Assembly (NCBI GenBank): GCA_030411725.1
Contig: MU839853.1
Location: 124,001 to 188,000, forward strand
Direction: 5' to 3'
DNA length: 64,000 nt
Source of the DNA: Echria macrotheca
Taxonomy: Eukaryota > Ascomycota > Sordariomycetes > Sordariales > Schizotheciaceae
The translations under genes and the position numbers were made by a program. Of the stretch, positions 1-10,535 are shown piece by piece. Under the pieces are notes generated by a model that was not told where the DNA came from, searched no databases, and saw only the letters and a list, made by a program, of their open reading frames with translations. Position 1 is the stretch's first letter; the number at the start of each line of letters is the position of its first letter.

Positions 1-283
1 CGGTGATGGTAGCACTCCAGTCAGCCACCACCACCGTCCCGTTGACCCCGAGGACTCTGCCGAAGTCGCTGGCGAGATCTTTGGCAGCTCGGAGAACACC
101 TGGCGCATCTCTCGGGTCGACTCTAATCTGGGGAGCAAGATTCGGCCCTCCTAGCTGATAGCCGACAGCGATGGTGGTGAAACTGAAAACAGAAGGCTTT
201 TCCTTATATGCATGTCCTGACGATGCAACCAGGGCGAGTAACGTGGCGGCGGCGAGCCCAAGAATCCGCGAACAGGGAGCCAT
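1..283 (-). CDS. Secreted GH115-like alpha-glucuronidase, N-terminal part (runs off left edge)
   Basis: The reading frame is open from an ATG at 283 to the window edge (94 codons). Residues 1-25 form a clean signal peptide (basic start, LGLAAATLLALVASS core, cleavage after GHA). The mature part contains APQIRVDPRDAPGVLRAAKD, then LASDFGRVLGVNGT. This is the 'I-V-D...GV.RAA.DLA.DFGRV.G.NGT' block found near the start of fungal GH115 enzymes, which remove (4-O-methyl)glucuronic acid from xylan side chains outside the cell. The catalytic domain lies beyond the edge, so activity cannot be judged. No intron is seen in the visible part. Another secreted glycosidase sharing this N-terminal fold is possible; the secretion signal is sure, the family likely. 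Confidence 0.72.
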   Translation of the reverse strand, partial: MAPCSRILGLAAATLLALVASSGHAYKEKPSVFSFTTIAVGYQLGGPNLAPQIRVDPRDAPGVLRAAKDLASDFGRVLGVNGTVVVADWSATIT

Positions 284-1174
284 GATTCGGGTGCGTACGA
301 AATGTTTCTGCGTTCAACATGACTCGAATAATGGGAGGGCCAGCGATGTTAAGAATGGCATGTGAAGCCGTCTTGGTACTGATGCGGAATAATTATACGC
401 TATTGCTCAACAGTAGTGCGGGTAAAGTCGAAGCATACCACAGCACAAGAGGAATAAGTACGTACGGTATAACCGCATCATATTAACCATCAGGAACCAG
501 TGAAAAATGTTCCACGAATCAGAGCATCCAGCAAGAGCCGAATGTATCCCATGTCGTCCAGTCAGTATAATGCTCTCAACGCTCTATTGGCCCGGCATAT
601 CTTCTGTCTGCAACACCATCAGAAATATGCTATTCCGGCGATTCGGCGCTTGACATCAAACTTGCTTTTCTGTGATGAGGCGTAGGCTATGGTCGGCGGC
701 CAGTGCGAGAAATTGATCTGCCTAGGTAGGTAGATACAAATATTCATCTTCGCTGGTCATTTTCCGGCCGCACTGCCAGCACTGGAGCAAATCATGTTTC
801 CTCGGCGCCGACTGCAGTTTTCGGGTGATTGAAACGGCGGCATTAGATACTCTCACACTTAGAACAAGAACCGGCAGGAAAAGTAAAGATACAGGCTCCG
901 AGGCGGTTCCTCCCATACGGAATATGTAGGTACCTAGGTTGTCATATCTTCAAAGGCGCATATACAGGTGATAATATTACAGTATCCCAAATTGCAGTAT
1001 CCCGCGATAAAACTGAGCATAGAAAAAGATGTATCCACCTTGAACCCCGAAATTTACCTGATCCTAACCCATGCCAATACCAAATCCCAGATCCTCCTTC
1101 CGGCCCATCCCAATGCTCATAAGGGTATCATGCGGTATCTTGCCATCCAACGGCTGGCCCGTATAGTGCGTATC
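284..1174. other. Intergenic, promoter of the GH115-like gene
   Basis: No convincing coding signal. It holds two TAGGTA/TACCTA-type motifs (about 721-733 and 927-939) of the kind that recurs in intergenic DNA across the window. Open frames here lack intron signals and known motifs. Confidence 0.6.
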
Positions 1175-2457
1175 CTACTCCCTTTTTTCTTCCACCACGG
1201 CGCTCTCCGTCACTACCCCTTTTCCTGGTCCATTCCAGCTGCCACTGCCACTTCCACTGCCGTTTGCATTGACCCCATCCCGACTTCCGCCAGATCCGGC
1301 AAAGTCCTCTTTAGAGGTCTCCCTGACAACTTCAATATCCTGCGTCTCAAACATGCGTCGATTGCGGTTGGCCGCGCGGAAGGACAGCGAGAATTGAGAG
1401 AGGCGTGTAGATCGCTCATCGGAGGGCCTGGACCCGGTCTTTTCGCGCAGGAAGACCCGCAGCGTGGGGATGCATGCGGCCATGATGGTCACGGTGGACT
1501 CGGCAATGTCCCAGACGAAGAGGTCGATCTCGTCGTCTGCAGCACACCGTGATGAGCAGGAGGTATGGAGGGGAAACAGTGTCAAGAAAAGGGGAGGAAC
1601 TTACAAGAATCTATCACTCCGAGGTTGGGCAGCTTCACACATTTGACAATCCCAACTGCACCGGCCCTGGTATCTATTAGTCCACGTCGCTTGTGTGTCC
1701 CGCGAGGAATACTCACACAGCACCCATACTCATGCAGACCAAAATGCCGATCTTTTCCTTGCTCCTCAAAGTGAGGTCGTACAGGAACGTCCACGGCAGA
1801 AACGCCAAGATGAAGTCATAGAGCGAAGACTGGGCGCCTGTAGCAACCCACACCTTCGTCCCGACTTGGATCGGCCAGCACTCCCCCTTGACCGTGGGGT
1901 CCCACCTCGCGCTGAGGGGCTTGCACTGGATCCAAGGGATCATGGCGCTTACCGCCATGGAGATGTTTATTGTAATAATCAGGAACCACACAAAAGCTTT
2001 GGTCTTTCCGGTCGTGAGACGCAAAAGGGTCAGCGCAAACGAGACCTTGGTGAGTGAGAGGGCAGTCAGGGTCGCAGTGGCACGGGAGTCGAGCGTGAGG
2101 GTGAAGCGCGTTACGTCGGAGATGACGATATCGTACGAGTGACCGCCCAGGTCAAAGTCGTGGACGAGGATCGTTGTGAGGATGCAGACTGCTATGCAAG
2201 CGGCCTGGAAGCGAGTCAGTCTTTCCGTGTTTACTTCCTTGGGTGAAGCACAAGCGTACCCAGCCCACTATCAGTGCCCAATCGTCCCACCAGAGGCTGC
2301 GCTTGAAGGCGACCTTAGTCCAGAGACGGAGGATGAGGAAGGCGCTCGCGAAACCGGTGAGGGTCCAATGAGCCGTGAGGAGCATCTCGCCATGGCTGCT
2401 GTGGTCGAGTTTGGCCAGCTCATCCGGTGGGAGGGTCTCGGTGTTGGGGCTAGGCAT
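1175..2457 (-). CDS. PTH11-like / fungal rhodopsin-domain seven-TM protein
   Basis: Four exons join into about 369 residues: 2457-2260, 2204-1717, 1666-1605 and 1536-1175, with introns of 55, 50 and 68 nt. The start context (MPSPNTET) is followed at once by the first membrane helix. Family landmarks are WWDDWALIVGW after TM1, a Cys/Trp-rich extracellular loop (WIQCKPLSARWDP), then the loop KCVKLPN...D leading to DEIDLFVWDIAESTVTIMAA, the signature before the last helix of the fungal rhodopsin-like (PTH11/satratoxin SC1-4-like) family. The C-terminal tail is Ser/Gly-rich and cytoplasmic. The protein sits in the plasma membrane and may sense surface or chemical cues; the ligand is unknown. There is no N-terminal CFEM domain. 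Confidence 0.88.
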
Positions 2458-5087
2458 CGTGATGCGAATTTACCTCAGCCACTGGCGTCTTGGCGAGTTA
2501 ACTTTGGCCGTCTTGCGATCCAGCGAGCGATACAGGAGAAACGCCAAGTCAGACTCTGTGGCATGAAACACGGAAACCAAAGATGCAAAGCTAGAGCGGT
2601 GGCAGCCAAGATAAGAACATCCGGCATTGGCCCCTCGAAGGTGAGCACTGAAATCCGGGTCCGGGGCCGATGCCAAGCGGAAATCTGACAGAACGTTCTG
2701 CGAAGGGTCTGTGAAGGTTCGGCGCTGATGATTGGCGCGGTTACCCAGGTCTGGCCCTGCATGTGCCTTACACCGAAGCTTGGCAGGGCCGAGCGTGCAG
2801 GAAGACAGGCGTCGACGCCAGTGCGTAGGGCCACGGGAGTGGTTCGCAGTGCTCCGCGGTGCATGTGCAGATTGCGGAGATGCTCACCGGCTGGTCCATA
2901 TTGGCTCGACCCTGACACCCAGAGCCAACACGCTGGATCGGTCAGAGGTTCTCATCGTAACACTCCTTGGCCACGGACGCCATCACGAACGGCTTCCCGG
3001 ATGTGGTTACGACGCCAGATCCTGAACACGGGCAGCATGAAGCTCATTCGCCGGCTTTCTCTCGTCGGTCCCTGGATGGCGCTGGAGGCGTTACCGCACA
3101 GACGGTCCGAGGGATCGACCGGACCGTGGGGAAAAGAAAAAAACAAGCTTCACGCACAGACTGAAATCCGGGGTCCACGCCAAGCCTTGGTGCACAACGC
3201 AAAAACGAAAGGTTGTGGCTGCCTCTCCAAATTTCCAGATGGGAGGCTGACTCTTGCTATGGCCTTACCCAGGATGACATAGAGCCCAGAAGTCGACGAA
3301 ATAACACTACCTACTCACAGTATCGCTAGGTAGCTTCAGCGCCCGTTGTTTTGCTCGTTCGATGAAACTGATGAAATGTCAATGTGACTGAATGCCGGTT
3401 GGATGTAGAGGATTTCGATAATCATTCCTGAAAAGCGAATGAGCGGGATAAAGCTGGCAGACTATTTGGGCTAGTTCCAGCGGTACCGGGGTGTGTGCTA
3501 ACATTGACAAGTCATCTGATATTGCATCATCCGAACCAGTCCAGCTGATATGTCTTCCTGGGTGGTCAAGAATCGCTGATCATTTTGCAAGGTGAGCAAG
3601 ACGTAGCTCACGTTCTCTTGCCAATAATTGTTATGATTGTGAGTCCGCTGGCCCATTCGGAGGTTAAAGCGGTCTGTTCTGAGATTATCCACGCTGGGAA
3701 GGCCGATGAAGCGTCGTCTAGGGCGGACTTGTTGTTAGAGTGCACGGCCAGGAACGCGCCGCTCGGACGGGCTGCACCTTGTTAAGCAATTTCCTCAGTA
3801 CCTCAACTACTAGTTTGCTGCAAAGAGGCCAAATCAGGGACGGTGGTGATTAAGAGTTCATTTTGCCTCTCCAACGGCAAGACACTTCCGCCAGAGCCTT
3901 GCGAGTATCATGTTCTGATTGTGTATTCAGTTTTCATTCGCATCCGAAAGCTTGTTGAAGCATGGTCTTAGTAGGTAGGTAGGTATGGAATCCGCTGTCT
4001 TGATTTGTGAACATCCAGATTCTCTTCCGCCGTTATTCGCTTCATTTCAGACTTGCCGTTAACGTTATTTCGGCACATTCAACTTCGACGACGATGGCGT
4101 ACGAGAGATAGCATCCGGCATCAAGAATGCAACTTGGAAGGCCGGGGCGTCGGGCGTAGGACATCAACACCTGCTACGAGTACTGTGGTCGTGCAAAGTT
4201 TTTTCTGGTCCTTAACTACCAAGCCTTCCTTAGCCGCGCCACGAGCTACTTCTAGCAGTAGCTCGCCCTAGCGATCCAACTGCTGTTCGAAGCGCGATCG
4301 GACTCGGACCGCAGACGATCCGCTCCGGACCTCGGCAGGTCCTTGGCAGAACCTGACAGCAGTGGCTATACCACTACGATGGCCCACAAATGACTGCACT
4401 TCGCCACCAACCGACGCAGTAACATCAGTGGAGCTCAGCAGCATTTGGATAAGTGCCGGCTTTTATCATCCAGCCTGTTGGCGGGACGAGCCAGCATCCC
4501 ATGCCCAGCTGCGCAACACACCTCTCCATAAGGTAGGCAGCGCAGCTCCACTGCGCGGAATGACCAGGAATAACCAGGTAGCACCCGGGGTTGTACCACC
4601 TTCCACTTCAAGCCCATGCTCGGACTTCACGTATCAGATCGTACCTCAACACCAATCACTTTGTAATCCTTTCTCCCCTTACCTGGTTTATGTGTCTTTG
4701 AGGTCACAAATCACCCGCTGCAAGACCCTTACTTTCTTCCTTGACTTATAGGATTGGCTTTACGATCCTATGACATTGCATCCATGATTGTCCAGCCACT
4801 CGTCATTGCGACTTTGCTGAATGTTTGAAAAATAGCACAAATACCAAAAGAAACGCCGTTCCACCCTTACCTCGTTTCTGCGTTGCGAAATTCTTTCTCT
4901 ATCAAGAGAGTCTTGACGGTTTCACTGTGACCTTCGGAGCTTGCGCGACATCTCGGCTGCTAGGCCAGTCTGACGCAATCGCTCATGAAACACAGCCAAT
5001 ACAAACTTATTCTCTCCGACTTTGTCTTACACCCACTTCGGACGCTCGTTACAGGACGCACTCGCTCGCAGTCTACCTTGCCTGGCA
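2458..5087. other. Long intergenic region upstream of the MFS gene
   Basis: About 2.6 kb without a gene I can support. Several open frames on both strands between 2470 and 3280 lack recognisable domains, good starts or splice-joined partners. A GTAGGTAGGTAGGTA run lies near 3971-3985. A CGG/CCG-rich patch at about 4298-4335 could bind zinc-cluster activators of the downstream transporter, but that is a guess. Confidence 0.5.
4242..4265. repeat. Perfect 9-bp inverted repeat
   Basis: CGAGCTACT is followed after 6 nt by its reverse complement AGTAGCTCG, giving a stem of 9 bp. It lies about 820 bp upstream of the MFS transporter start. It could be a protein-binding palindrome or chance. Confidence 0.4.
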
Positions 5088-6681
5088 ATGGCGGGATCGG
5101 AGAAGCACGGGTTAGCGGGTGCGGTCAATGACATGGCCACGGGAACGTCCAGTTCTCTTCCCAGGTCGCCGAGCTTGGACTCGCCCGAACTTGATACGGA
5201 AATTGACCCGCTGGCCGAACGGAAGCTGCTCCGGAAACTCGACCTAGTCATATGGCCAGTCTTCTTTATTATCTACATGGTGGCCTTTCTGGATCGCATC
5301 AACATCAGCAACGCCGCCATTCAGGGTCTGACATCTGAGCTCCGCCTGGACGAGGGCAACCGCTTCAACGTGGCTCTATTTGTACGCCTCCTGCCTGCCC
5401 AGCTAACTACGCTCAAAATGGGGGGGTGCTACTGAATTGTTGGGGTGCTGACGACCAGTGGCGTTCTAGGCATATTACTCATCCTATATTCTCCTCGAGA
5501 TCCCGTCCAACATGGTGATCCGCAAGGTTCGCCCGTCGCTCTATATCTCAAGTCTCATGTTCCTCTGGGGCATTGTCAATATGTGCATGGGCTTCGTCCA
5601 CTCATACGCGGCGCTTGTGGCTCTGCGTGTCCTACTCGGCGTCTTCGAGGCCGGTGTTCTACCCGGCATCGTCTATGTTTCATCCATGTACTACAAACGC
5701 CACGAGTACCAAAAGCGGGTATCATTATTCTTCTGCAGCACTGTTGTCGCGGGCGCTTTCGGTGGTTTGCTCGCATACGCCATTGCCGGCCTTGGTTCGC
5801 CGGTGATGTCCAGCTGGCGGTGGATTTTTATCATTGAGGGCGCCATCACGTCGTGCCTCGCACTTTTGGCTTCCCTGGTTATTGTCGACTGGCCGGAGCA
5901 GACAAGGTATCTCAATGCCGAGGAGAAGCAGCTCCTCCGCAAGCGGCTAGATGCCGACGTTGGCGATTTCTGTCGGATGGATACCCTCAACAAATTTTCT
6001 CTTATACGGATTATCCGCGACTACAAGATCTGGCTGAGCGCCTTCATGTACATGGGCGTCTCGGTGGCCGGCCTTTCGGGAACCTTCTTCCTACCCACGA
6101 TCCTGCTGGAGTTTGGGTGGAAAGCCCAAGAGGCTCAGGTCCGTACCATTCCGGTCTACATCTTTGCCGCTGGGATGATGATTCTTGGCGCCTGGGCCTC
6201 GGACAGACTTCGCCACCGTTCCGGATTCATCCTAGGCGGCGCTTCTATTGCCATCACAGGGTACGCGATGCTGCTCCATCAGGAAGGCAGGTCGCGCGAC
6301 TACAAGTTTGCTGCCGTCTTCCTTGTTTTTGGTGGCGCTTTCATGGTAACGCCCATTTGCCTTGCCTGGCTCCAGAACAACGTATCCGGTCACTGGAAGC
6401 GATCGTTCGCGGCGTCAGCCCAGGTCAGCATTGGCAACTTTGCGGGTATCATCGGCGCGTTTATTTTCATTAAGAATGAGGCGCCGACATATAAGACCGG
6501 TTACACAGTTGCCCTCTTCATGATGCTGTTTGGGGCTCTCTGCGCGGCAACCATGGCCGGCCTGATGTGGAGGGAGAACGGGAAGAGAGACCGGGGCGAG
6601 CGGGCCAACAGGCTTGCATTTCCCGACAAAGACAAGGCGAATATGGGTGACTGGCATCCCAGCTTTAGATTTACACTTTAA
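5088..6681 (+). CDS. MFS transporter, allantoate permease (Dal5/ACS) family
   Basis: Two exons (5088-5381 and 5470-6681) joined by an 88-nt phase-0 intron give 501 residues, the normal length for anion:cation symporters of the Dal5/TNA1 type. The splice restores the family motif LF-AYYSSYILLEIPSN. Before it are the acidic N-terminus and KLDLVIWPVFFIIYMVAFLDRINISNAA, the classic first-helix region. The remaining hydrophobic segments give about twelve helices. Such carriers import small carboxylates, vitamins or nitrogen compounds at the plasma membrane; the substrate cannot be deduced. The start codon at 5088 has a good fungal context (GGCAATGGC); an in-frame upstream ATG at 5022 would add 22 unconserved residues. 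Confidence 0.93.
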
Positions 6682-7082
6682 GAGCGGTTGGGACACGATA
6701 GCACCATAGAATTTGCGCTGTCCAAGGTAATACATCATTATACCACCGACTGTGATTCTCTCCTCAAATAAGAGCTATCGTCCTACCCGGGTCAGCGCGC
6801 ATGTTACGTTGCTCCAGCCCTCAACCCTCAGACCGCCGGCCAACGGAAGAACCGTCTGTTCATCCAACATATGGTCTTCCCGACGTTATCCCCAGGTGCG
6901 AGCAATGGTGGACTCGAGTTGGTCGTAGGGCAGACCCAGCCTTGGATCTGATGTGGTACCGATCTCATACCAGAAGCCCAATCGGACGCCCACGTCTTCT
7001 TCCAAGAACCGGGCTTCCATTTCGGAAGCTGACCTCGCCGAGCGGCGCCATGTGTACAAATAAAAGTTCCCATCCGATCCCT
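6682..7082. other. Intergenic between convergent genes
   Basis: Short spacer between the 3' ends of the MFS gene and the stalk protein gene. On the minus strand an open stretch (6886-7083) continues just past the stop of the stalk protein in another frame; see findings. Confidence 0.5.
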
Positions 7083-7994
7083 TCAACTGCAGGTGACATT
7101 TTTAACCCCATCGTTCCCCCCACACCAGATGTACACCCTTGCAAATGGGCCAGAAGAGTCAGGCCTATACCTTGTCTCGCACCACCAGCCTGCCGCGGTT
7201 GTCTTGTCGGTGCAAAATGTGAGGCAGCAGTCCGTCCCGTCGGGCAGCCAGACATAGCTCCTAGCTAATATGTTGAGGTCGTAAAAGCCTTCTTCCTGGA
7301 TAATGGGGCTCGCGGTGCCGAGGTAGGAGGTCGACGAGAAAGCCTGGAAGGCGAGGCCCGGGTGGGGAGCGGTACTGTTGTTCAGCGTGGAAACTTGGCC
7401 TGGTCTTGCTGATGGGGTAGCTGTTGGAGAAGTTGTTGAGGGTGAGCCGCTAGATGGCAAGGAGGAAGAGGGCTGAGTGGTAACAGCTGACGAGGTGAGA
7501 GCTGTGGTCGTGGGAGAAGTAGCTGGCGGGCTTTGTTGGGAGGCGGGCTGAGGCGTGGAGGATTCCGACGATTTCTTCGAGAGGGAGCCGCCTACAGCGC
7601 CGCCGATAACAGCGGCTAGGAGGACAGCTATGATTGCGAGAAGAATGAAGAAGGTGCGGCGTTTGAGACCACATATCGTGCGTTGCGATGTTGGTGGCTC
7701 GCTTCTCGGAATATTGTTCTCGTCTGCCGTCGGCGCTGCGTTCCCGCTTGTTGGGCTGGCTGCCGACCAAGGTTGGGGCACGAGAGAGTCGGATTTGGGT
7801 TCGGTGTTGTCGTCGAAGAGCTTGGGCGTCGGGTCGTACACAACCGCATACTTTTCGCGTTCATGTTCCGAGGCGTGCGAGGCGTGGTTGAGTTTCTCGC
7901 TATGGGAAAGTGCCTGCGGAGGCGCGTCGTGGTCGGTCTCCCACGGTTGTGGCATGACAACCTCCGGGAGGTTGTCCTCGGGTAATGGCCCCAT
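7083..7994 (-). CDS. Single-pass membrane protein with Ser/Thr stalk and C-terminal Cys/Trp-rich domain
   Basis: An uninterrupted frame of 303 residues from the ATG at 7994 (MGPLPEDNLPEVV; the frame is open further upstream but unconserved in character). Layout: a Pro/Asp-rich cytoplasmic part of ~130 residues, a short Cys/Lys/Arg stretch, one hydrophobic helix (FFILLAIIAVLLAAVIGGAVGG), a 70-residue Ser/Thr/Pro stalk likely to be O-glycosylated, then a ~90-residue ectodomain rich in Cys and Trp (DCCLTFC, GWWCETRY, VYIWCGG). This layout resembles fungal cell-wall stress sensors or adhesins, but the ectodomain is not WSC and I do not recognise it. The end is uncertain: coding-looking sequence follows the stop in the next frame. 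Confidence 0.68.
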   Translation of the reverse strand: MGPLPEDNLPEVVMPQPWETDHDAPPQALSHSEKLNHASHASEHEREKYAVVYDPTPKLFDDNTEPKSDSLVPQPWSAASPTSGNAAPTADENNIPRSEPPTSQRTICGLKRRTFFILLAIIAVLLAAVIGGAVGGSLSKKSSESSTPQPASQQSPPATSPTTTALTSSAVTTQPSSSLPSSGSPSTTSPTATPSARPGQVSTLNNSTAPHPGLAFQAFSSTSYLGTASPIIQEEGFYDLNILARSYVWLPDGTDCCLTFCTDKTTAAGWWCETRYRPDSSGPFARVYIWCGGNDGVKNVTCS

Positions 7995-8714
7995 TGTGTC
8001 TTTGATCTTGTTACGATGCCCTTCTCGTTGACATGGGAGAGGACATGAAGTTGGAGTAAGGTTGTTTCTGAAGGAAGTGGCAAGGAGGCGTTCCGGCATA
8101 CACTTCAAGGTTCAATGTCGTGCGTCTTGGAGGGTCGCGTCCATTGGTGCGATTTCGCCGGTGTGTGTATCCTTGGCGTAAGACGGCGTAAATATAGACT
8201 CCTGGTACTGCGGTTTTGGTTACATTCCGCTTTGTCGCATGTGGGCCGGGGTTGCATGTGTTTCCAATTAAATGAGAAACAGGGATTCTTTTGAAGTTGG
8301 ACCTGCAATTCTCTTTCGGAATTGGCTCACATCTGTGCCGGGCAATTTGCAGAAAAGAGGTGTGGAACCGAGGCCGATCCACGGTGTCGAGGGCGAGTGC
8401 AAGGGTGACAGGAGACGTACGGTAGGCGAGACTCACGATCGGTGCAAGAAGAGAAAGTGAATGAGTCTATATTGACCTATCGTCTTCTCAAGATGTAGAG
8501 GTCCGTTCCGTCAGCATCTTATGGTGCTCCATACTCCCAAGAGCCCTAGGACTTTGAACACCGCATCCGTAGGGAACCCAGAAGCTAGAGACTGGCTCTT
8601 GCCAACTCAAAATGAACTGGAAATATCCAATAAACTACTGCAGGTCTAAGCTACCACGTTGTACTCTTTCCCCACACATCCAGTGTGCAACATGACTTCC
8701 AAACGACGCGTTCT
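7995..8714. other. Intergenic
   Basis: Contains the promoter of the stalk protein on its left and the 3' end of the hydrolase gene on its right. No supported gene. Confidence 0.6.
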
Positions 8715-10535
8715 TCACCACCGCGACCAGTCCCAATCCCTGGCCAGCTGCAGCTGGGCGAGGTGGATGCGCTGCTCTTCGGGATCCCCAAAGTACGTTT
8801 GCGCTACAACCTGGCCGTCCTCCTCTGGCTTGACGAAATAGGGTGAATCGACTTCGCACTGAGTGTTGCCATCGGGTACCTTCCCCTCGTACAAGAACTC
8901 GCGGAGGCGCTTCACGAGACACATGGAGCTAAGTGACACCGAGCAGTGGCCATATCCCTTGATTTCCACAATCCGAGATCCCAAAAAGGCGTCATTTGCC
9001 GAGCGAGCGGAAATAAGGGGGCATATCGGGTCGTATGTTGTTGAGAGAATGAGTAGCGGGTGGACTGTCTCGATTCCTCTTCGCGGTCTGTAGGCGTGAG
9101 TTCGAGGGACAGCCCACTGCTGGCGAGCATAGAACGCGTCCCATTGCATCCCGATGAACAGACTCAAGTTGCTGAGGGGGAGCATCTCTTCCAGCAAGGC
9201 CTTTCGTCCCTGCTTCCAGTACTGCGGCCCGGACAGTCCGTCGTTCAGCGTCACGAATCGACCTCCATCTATGTTAACGCCCCAAGCATCGGCACGGCCA
9301 TAAGCCAGAAAGGCCTCGGTCGTGTTTCCCTGGATGAGCTGGGCAAGGCGATCGGCCAAGAGAGGCCAGTTCGCCGGCTTGTACAAGGCCGGGAAGATGC
9401 CGTTATACATGATCTTGCCATAATCAAGCACACCGTAAACAGTATTGTTTACGTAGACACCGATGGGCTCTTCCTTGAGCTTCTCGAGAAAAGAGAACAA
9501 TGTCTTTGAGAGCTCTTTTTTGGTGTCGTTGATCGAGGCAAGGGCGCACTTCTTATCGCCAGCTGCGATGCATTCGTCAAGGAAGCCCTCGAGGACGTTT
9601 TCAGTGTCGGTAAGGTACTCCGTAATGATACGGCCATCATACCAATCAAACTGGTTGGTAACACCGTCGATGACGACACGTCTGGAGCGGTCGGGGAAGA
9701 GTGTTGCATAAGTCTGGCCTAGTAGGCTGCCGTAACTGAGGCCCCAGTAGACCATATCCTCCTGACCGACGGCATCCAGGATGCTGTTCATGTCCGCCGC
9801 AACTTGGGGCGTATTCAGATATTTGCCGTAGTCGCCCATCGTGTCGGCACAGCCCTGAACAAAACCAGCAGTCCAGGCATAGATCTCTCCGCTGTTCTCG
9901 ATCAGTTTACCGTCCAGCTTGCTAGATAGGCCACGACGTGTCTCATCGTCAGGGTAGCAGGATGCCAATGGTCTGGAGGCACCGACGCCGCGTGGATCAA
10001 ACGTGAGGAGGTGGAGGCCTTCGCCAATGATGGTGGCTATCTGGTCGCCCACGAGACGTAGAAAGTCGAGGCCACTGCCGCCGGGACCGCCTGGGTTGAG
10101 AAGGATGTTCTGTGTGGCATTCTTCCCACGCAGCCGGATGAGAGGGATGCTGAACGTCTTGGTGCCAATATCGTGTGTGTTGAATTGATCCATCGGCACG
10201 TCGATACTGCTGCACTCCAGCGGGCGGCCTTTGACATCGCCGCATATCTCCCATTGAATGTGCTCGCCTTCGTATGTGAGGTACTGCCTGTTGTCATAAT
10301 GGTGCGGACAATGGCGGAAGACACCGCAGCCTGACAGGACGAAGTATAGGATAGCAAGGCCGCTCAAGACACCCGCGACAAGGCATCTCAATGACGGAAC
10401 GAGCCTTCTCTGTTTACGGGGTGGTTGTCGCGGGACCTCCCCAGCGAGGTAACTGGACATATCGCCGAGGAGCCGTTTCTCATCCATGATGGTGTCGGGT
10501 AGACGCTGAAAATCTCCCCTAGATTCATACAACAT
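8715..10535 (-). CDS. Membrane-anchored alpha/beta hydrolase with TAP-like C-terminus (S33-type peptidase family)
   Basis: A single intronless frame of 606 residues from an ATG at 10535. Residues ~1-44 are polar and basic; ~45-68 form a signal-anchor helix (LRCLVAGVLSGLAILYFVLS), so the catalytic part lies in the lumen or outside the cell. The oxyanion motif NPGGPGGSG (~147-155), the nucleophile elbow GLSYGS (Ser267), TTYDPICPL with the acid and GYGHC with the histidine make a complete Ser-Asp-His set. The last ~120 residues match the TAP-like domain of tripeptidyl aminopeptidase/proline iminopeptidase-type hydrolases. It probably releases short peptides or amino acids; an esterase role cannot be excluded. 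A second in-frame Met at residue 17 is an alternative start. Confidence 0.9.
   Translation of the reverse strand: MLYESRGDFQRLPDTIMDEKRLLGDMSSYLAGEVPRQPPRKQRRLVPSLRCLVAGVLSGLAILYFVLSGCGVFRHCPHHYDNRQYLTYEGEHIQWEICGDVKGRPLECSSIDVPMDQFNTHDIGTKTFSIPLIRLRGKNATQNILLNPGGPGGSGLDFLRLVGDQIATIIGEGLHLLTFDPRGVGASRPLASCYPDDETRRGLSSKLDGKLIENSGEIYAWTAGFVQGCADTMGDYGKYLNTPQVAADMNSILDAVGQEDMVYWGLSYGSLLGQTYATLFPDRSRRVVIDGVTNQFDWYDGRIITEYLTDTENVLEGFLDECIAAGDKKCALASINDTKKELSKTLFSFLEKLKEEPIGVYVNNTVYGVLDYGKIMYNGIFPALYKPANWPLLADRLAQLIQGNTTEAFLAYGRADAWGVNIDGGRFVTLNDGLSGPQYWKQGRKALLEEMLPLSNLSLFIGMQWDAFYARQQWAVPRTHAYRPRRGIETVHPLLILSTTYDPICPLISARSANDAFLGSRIVEIKGYGHCSVSLSSMCLVKRLREFLYEGKVPDGNTQCEVDSPYFVKPEEDGQVVAQTYFGDPEEQRIHLAQLQLARDWDWSRW

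Noticed and set aside
968..1552. 194-residue plus-strand frame
   Set aside because: It is antisense to the last exon of the PTH11-like receptor, which has clear splice signals and family motifs.
2475..3282. Open frames of 147 aa (minus) and 184 aa (plus) upstream of the first PTH11-like gene
   Set aside because: They overlap on opposite strands, are Arg/Ser/Pro-rich, start poorly and show no domain. I also checked whether an N-terminal CFEM domain for the receptor was hidden here and saw none.
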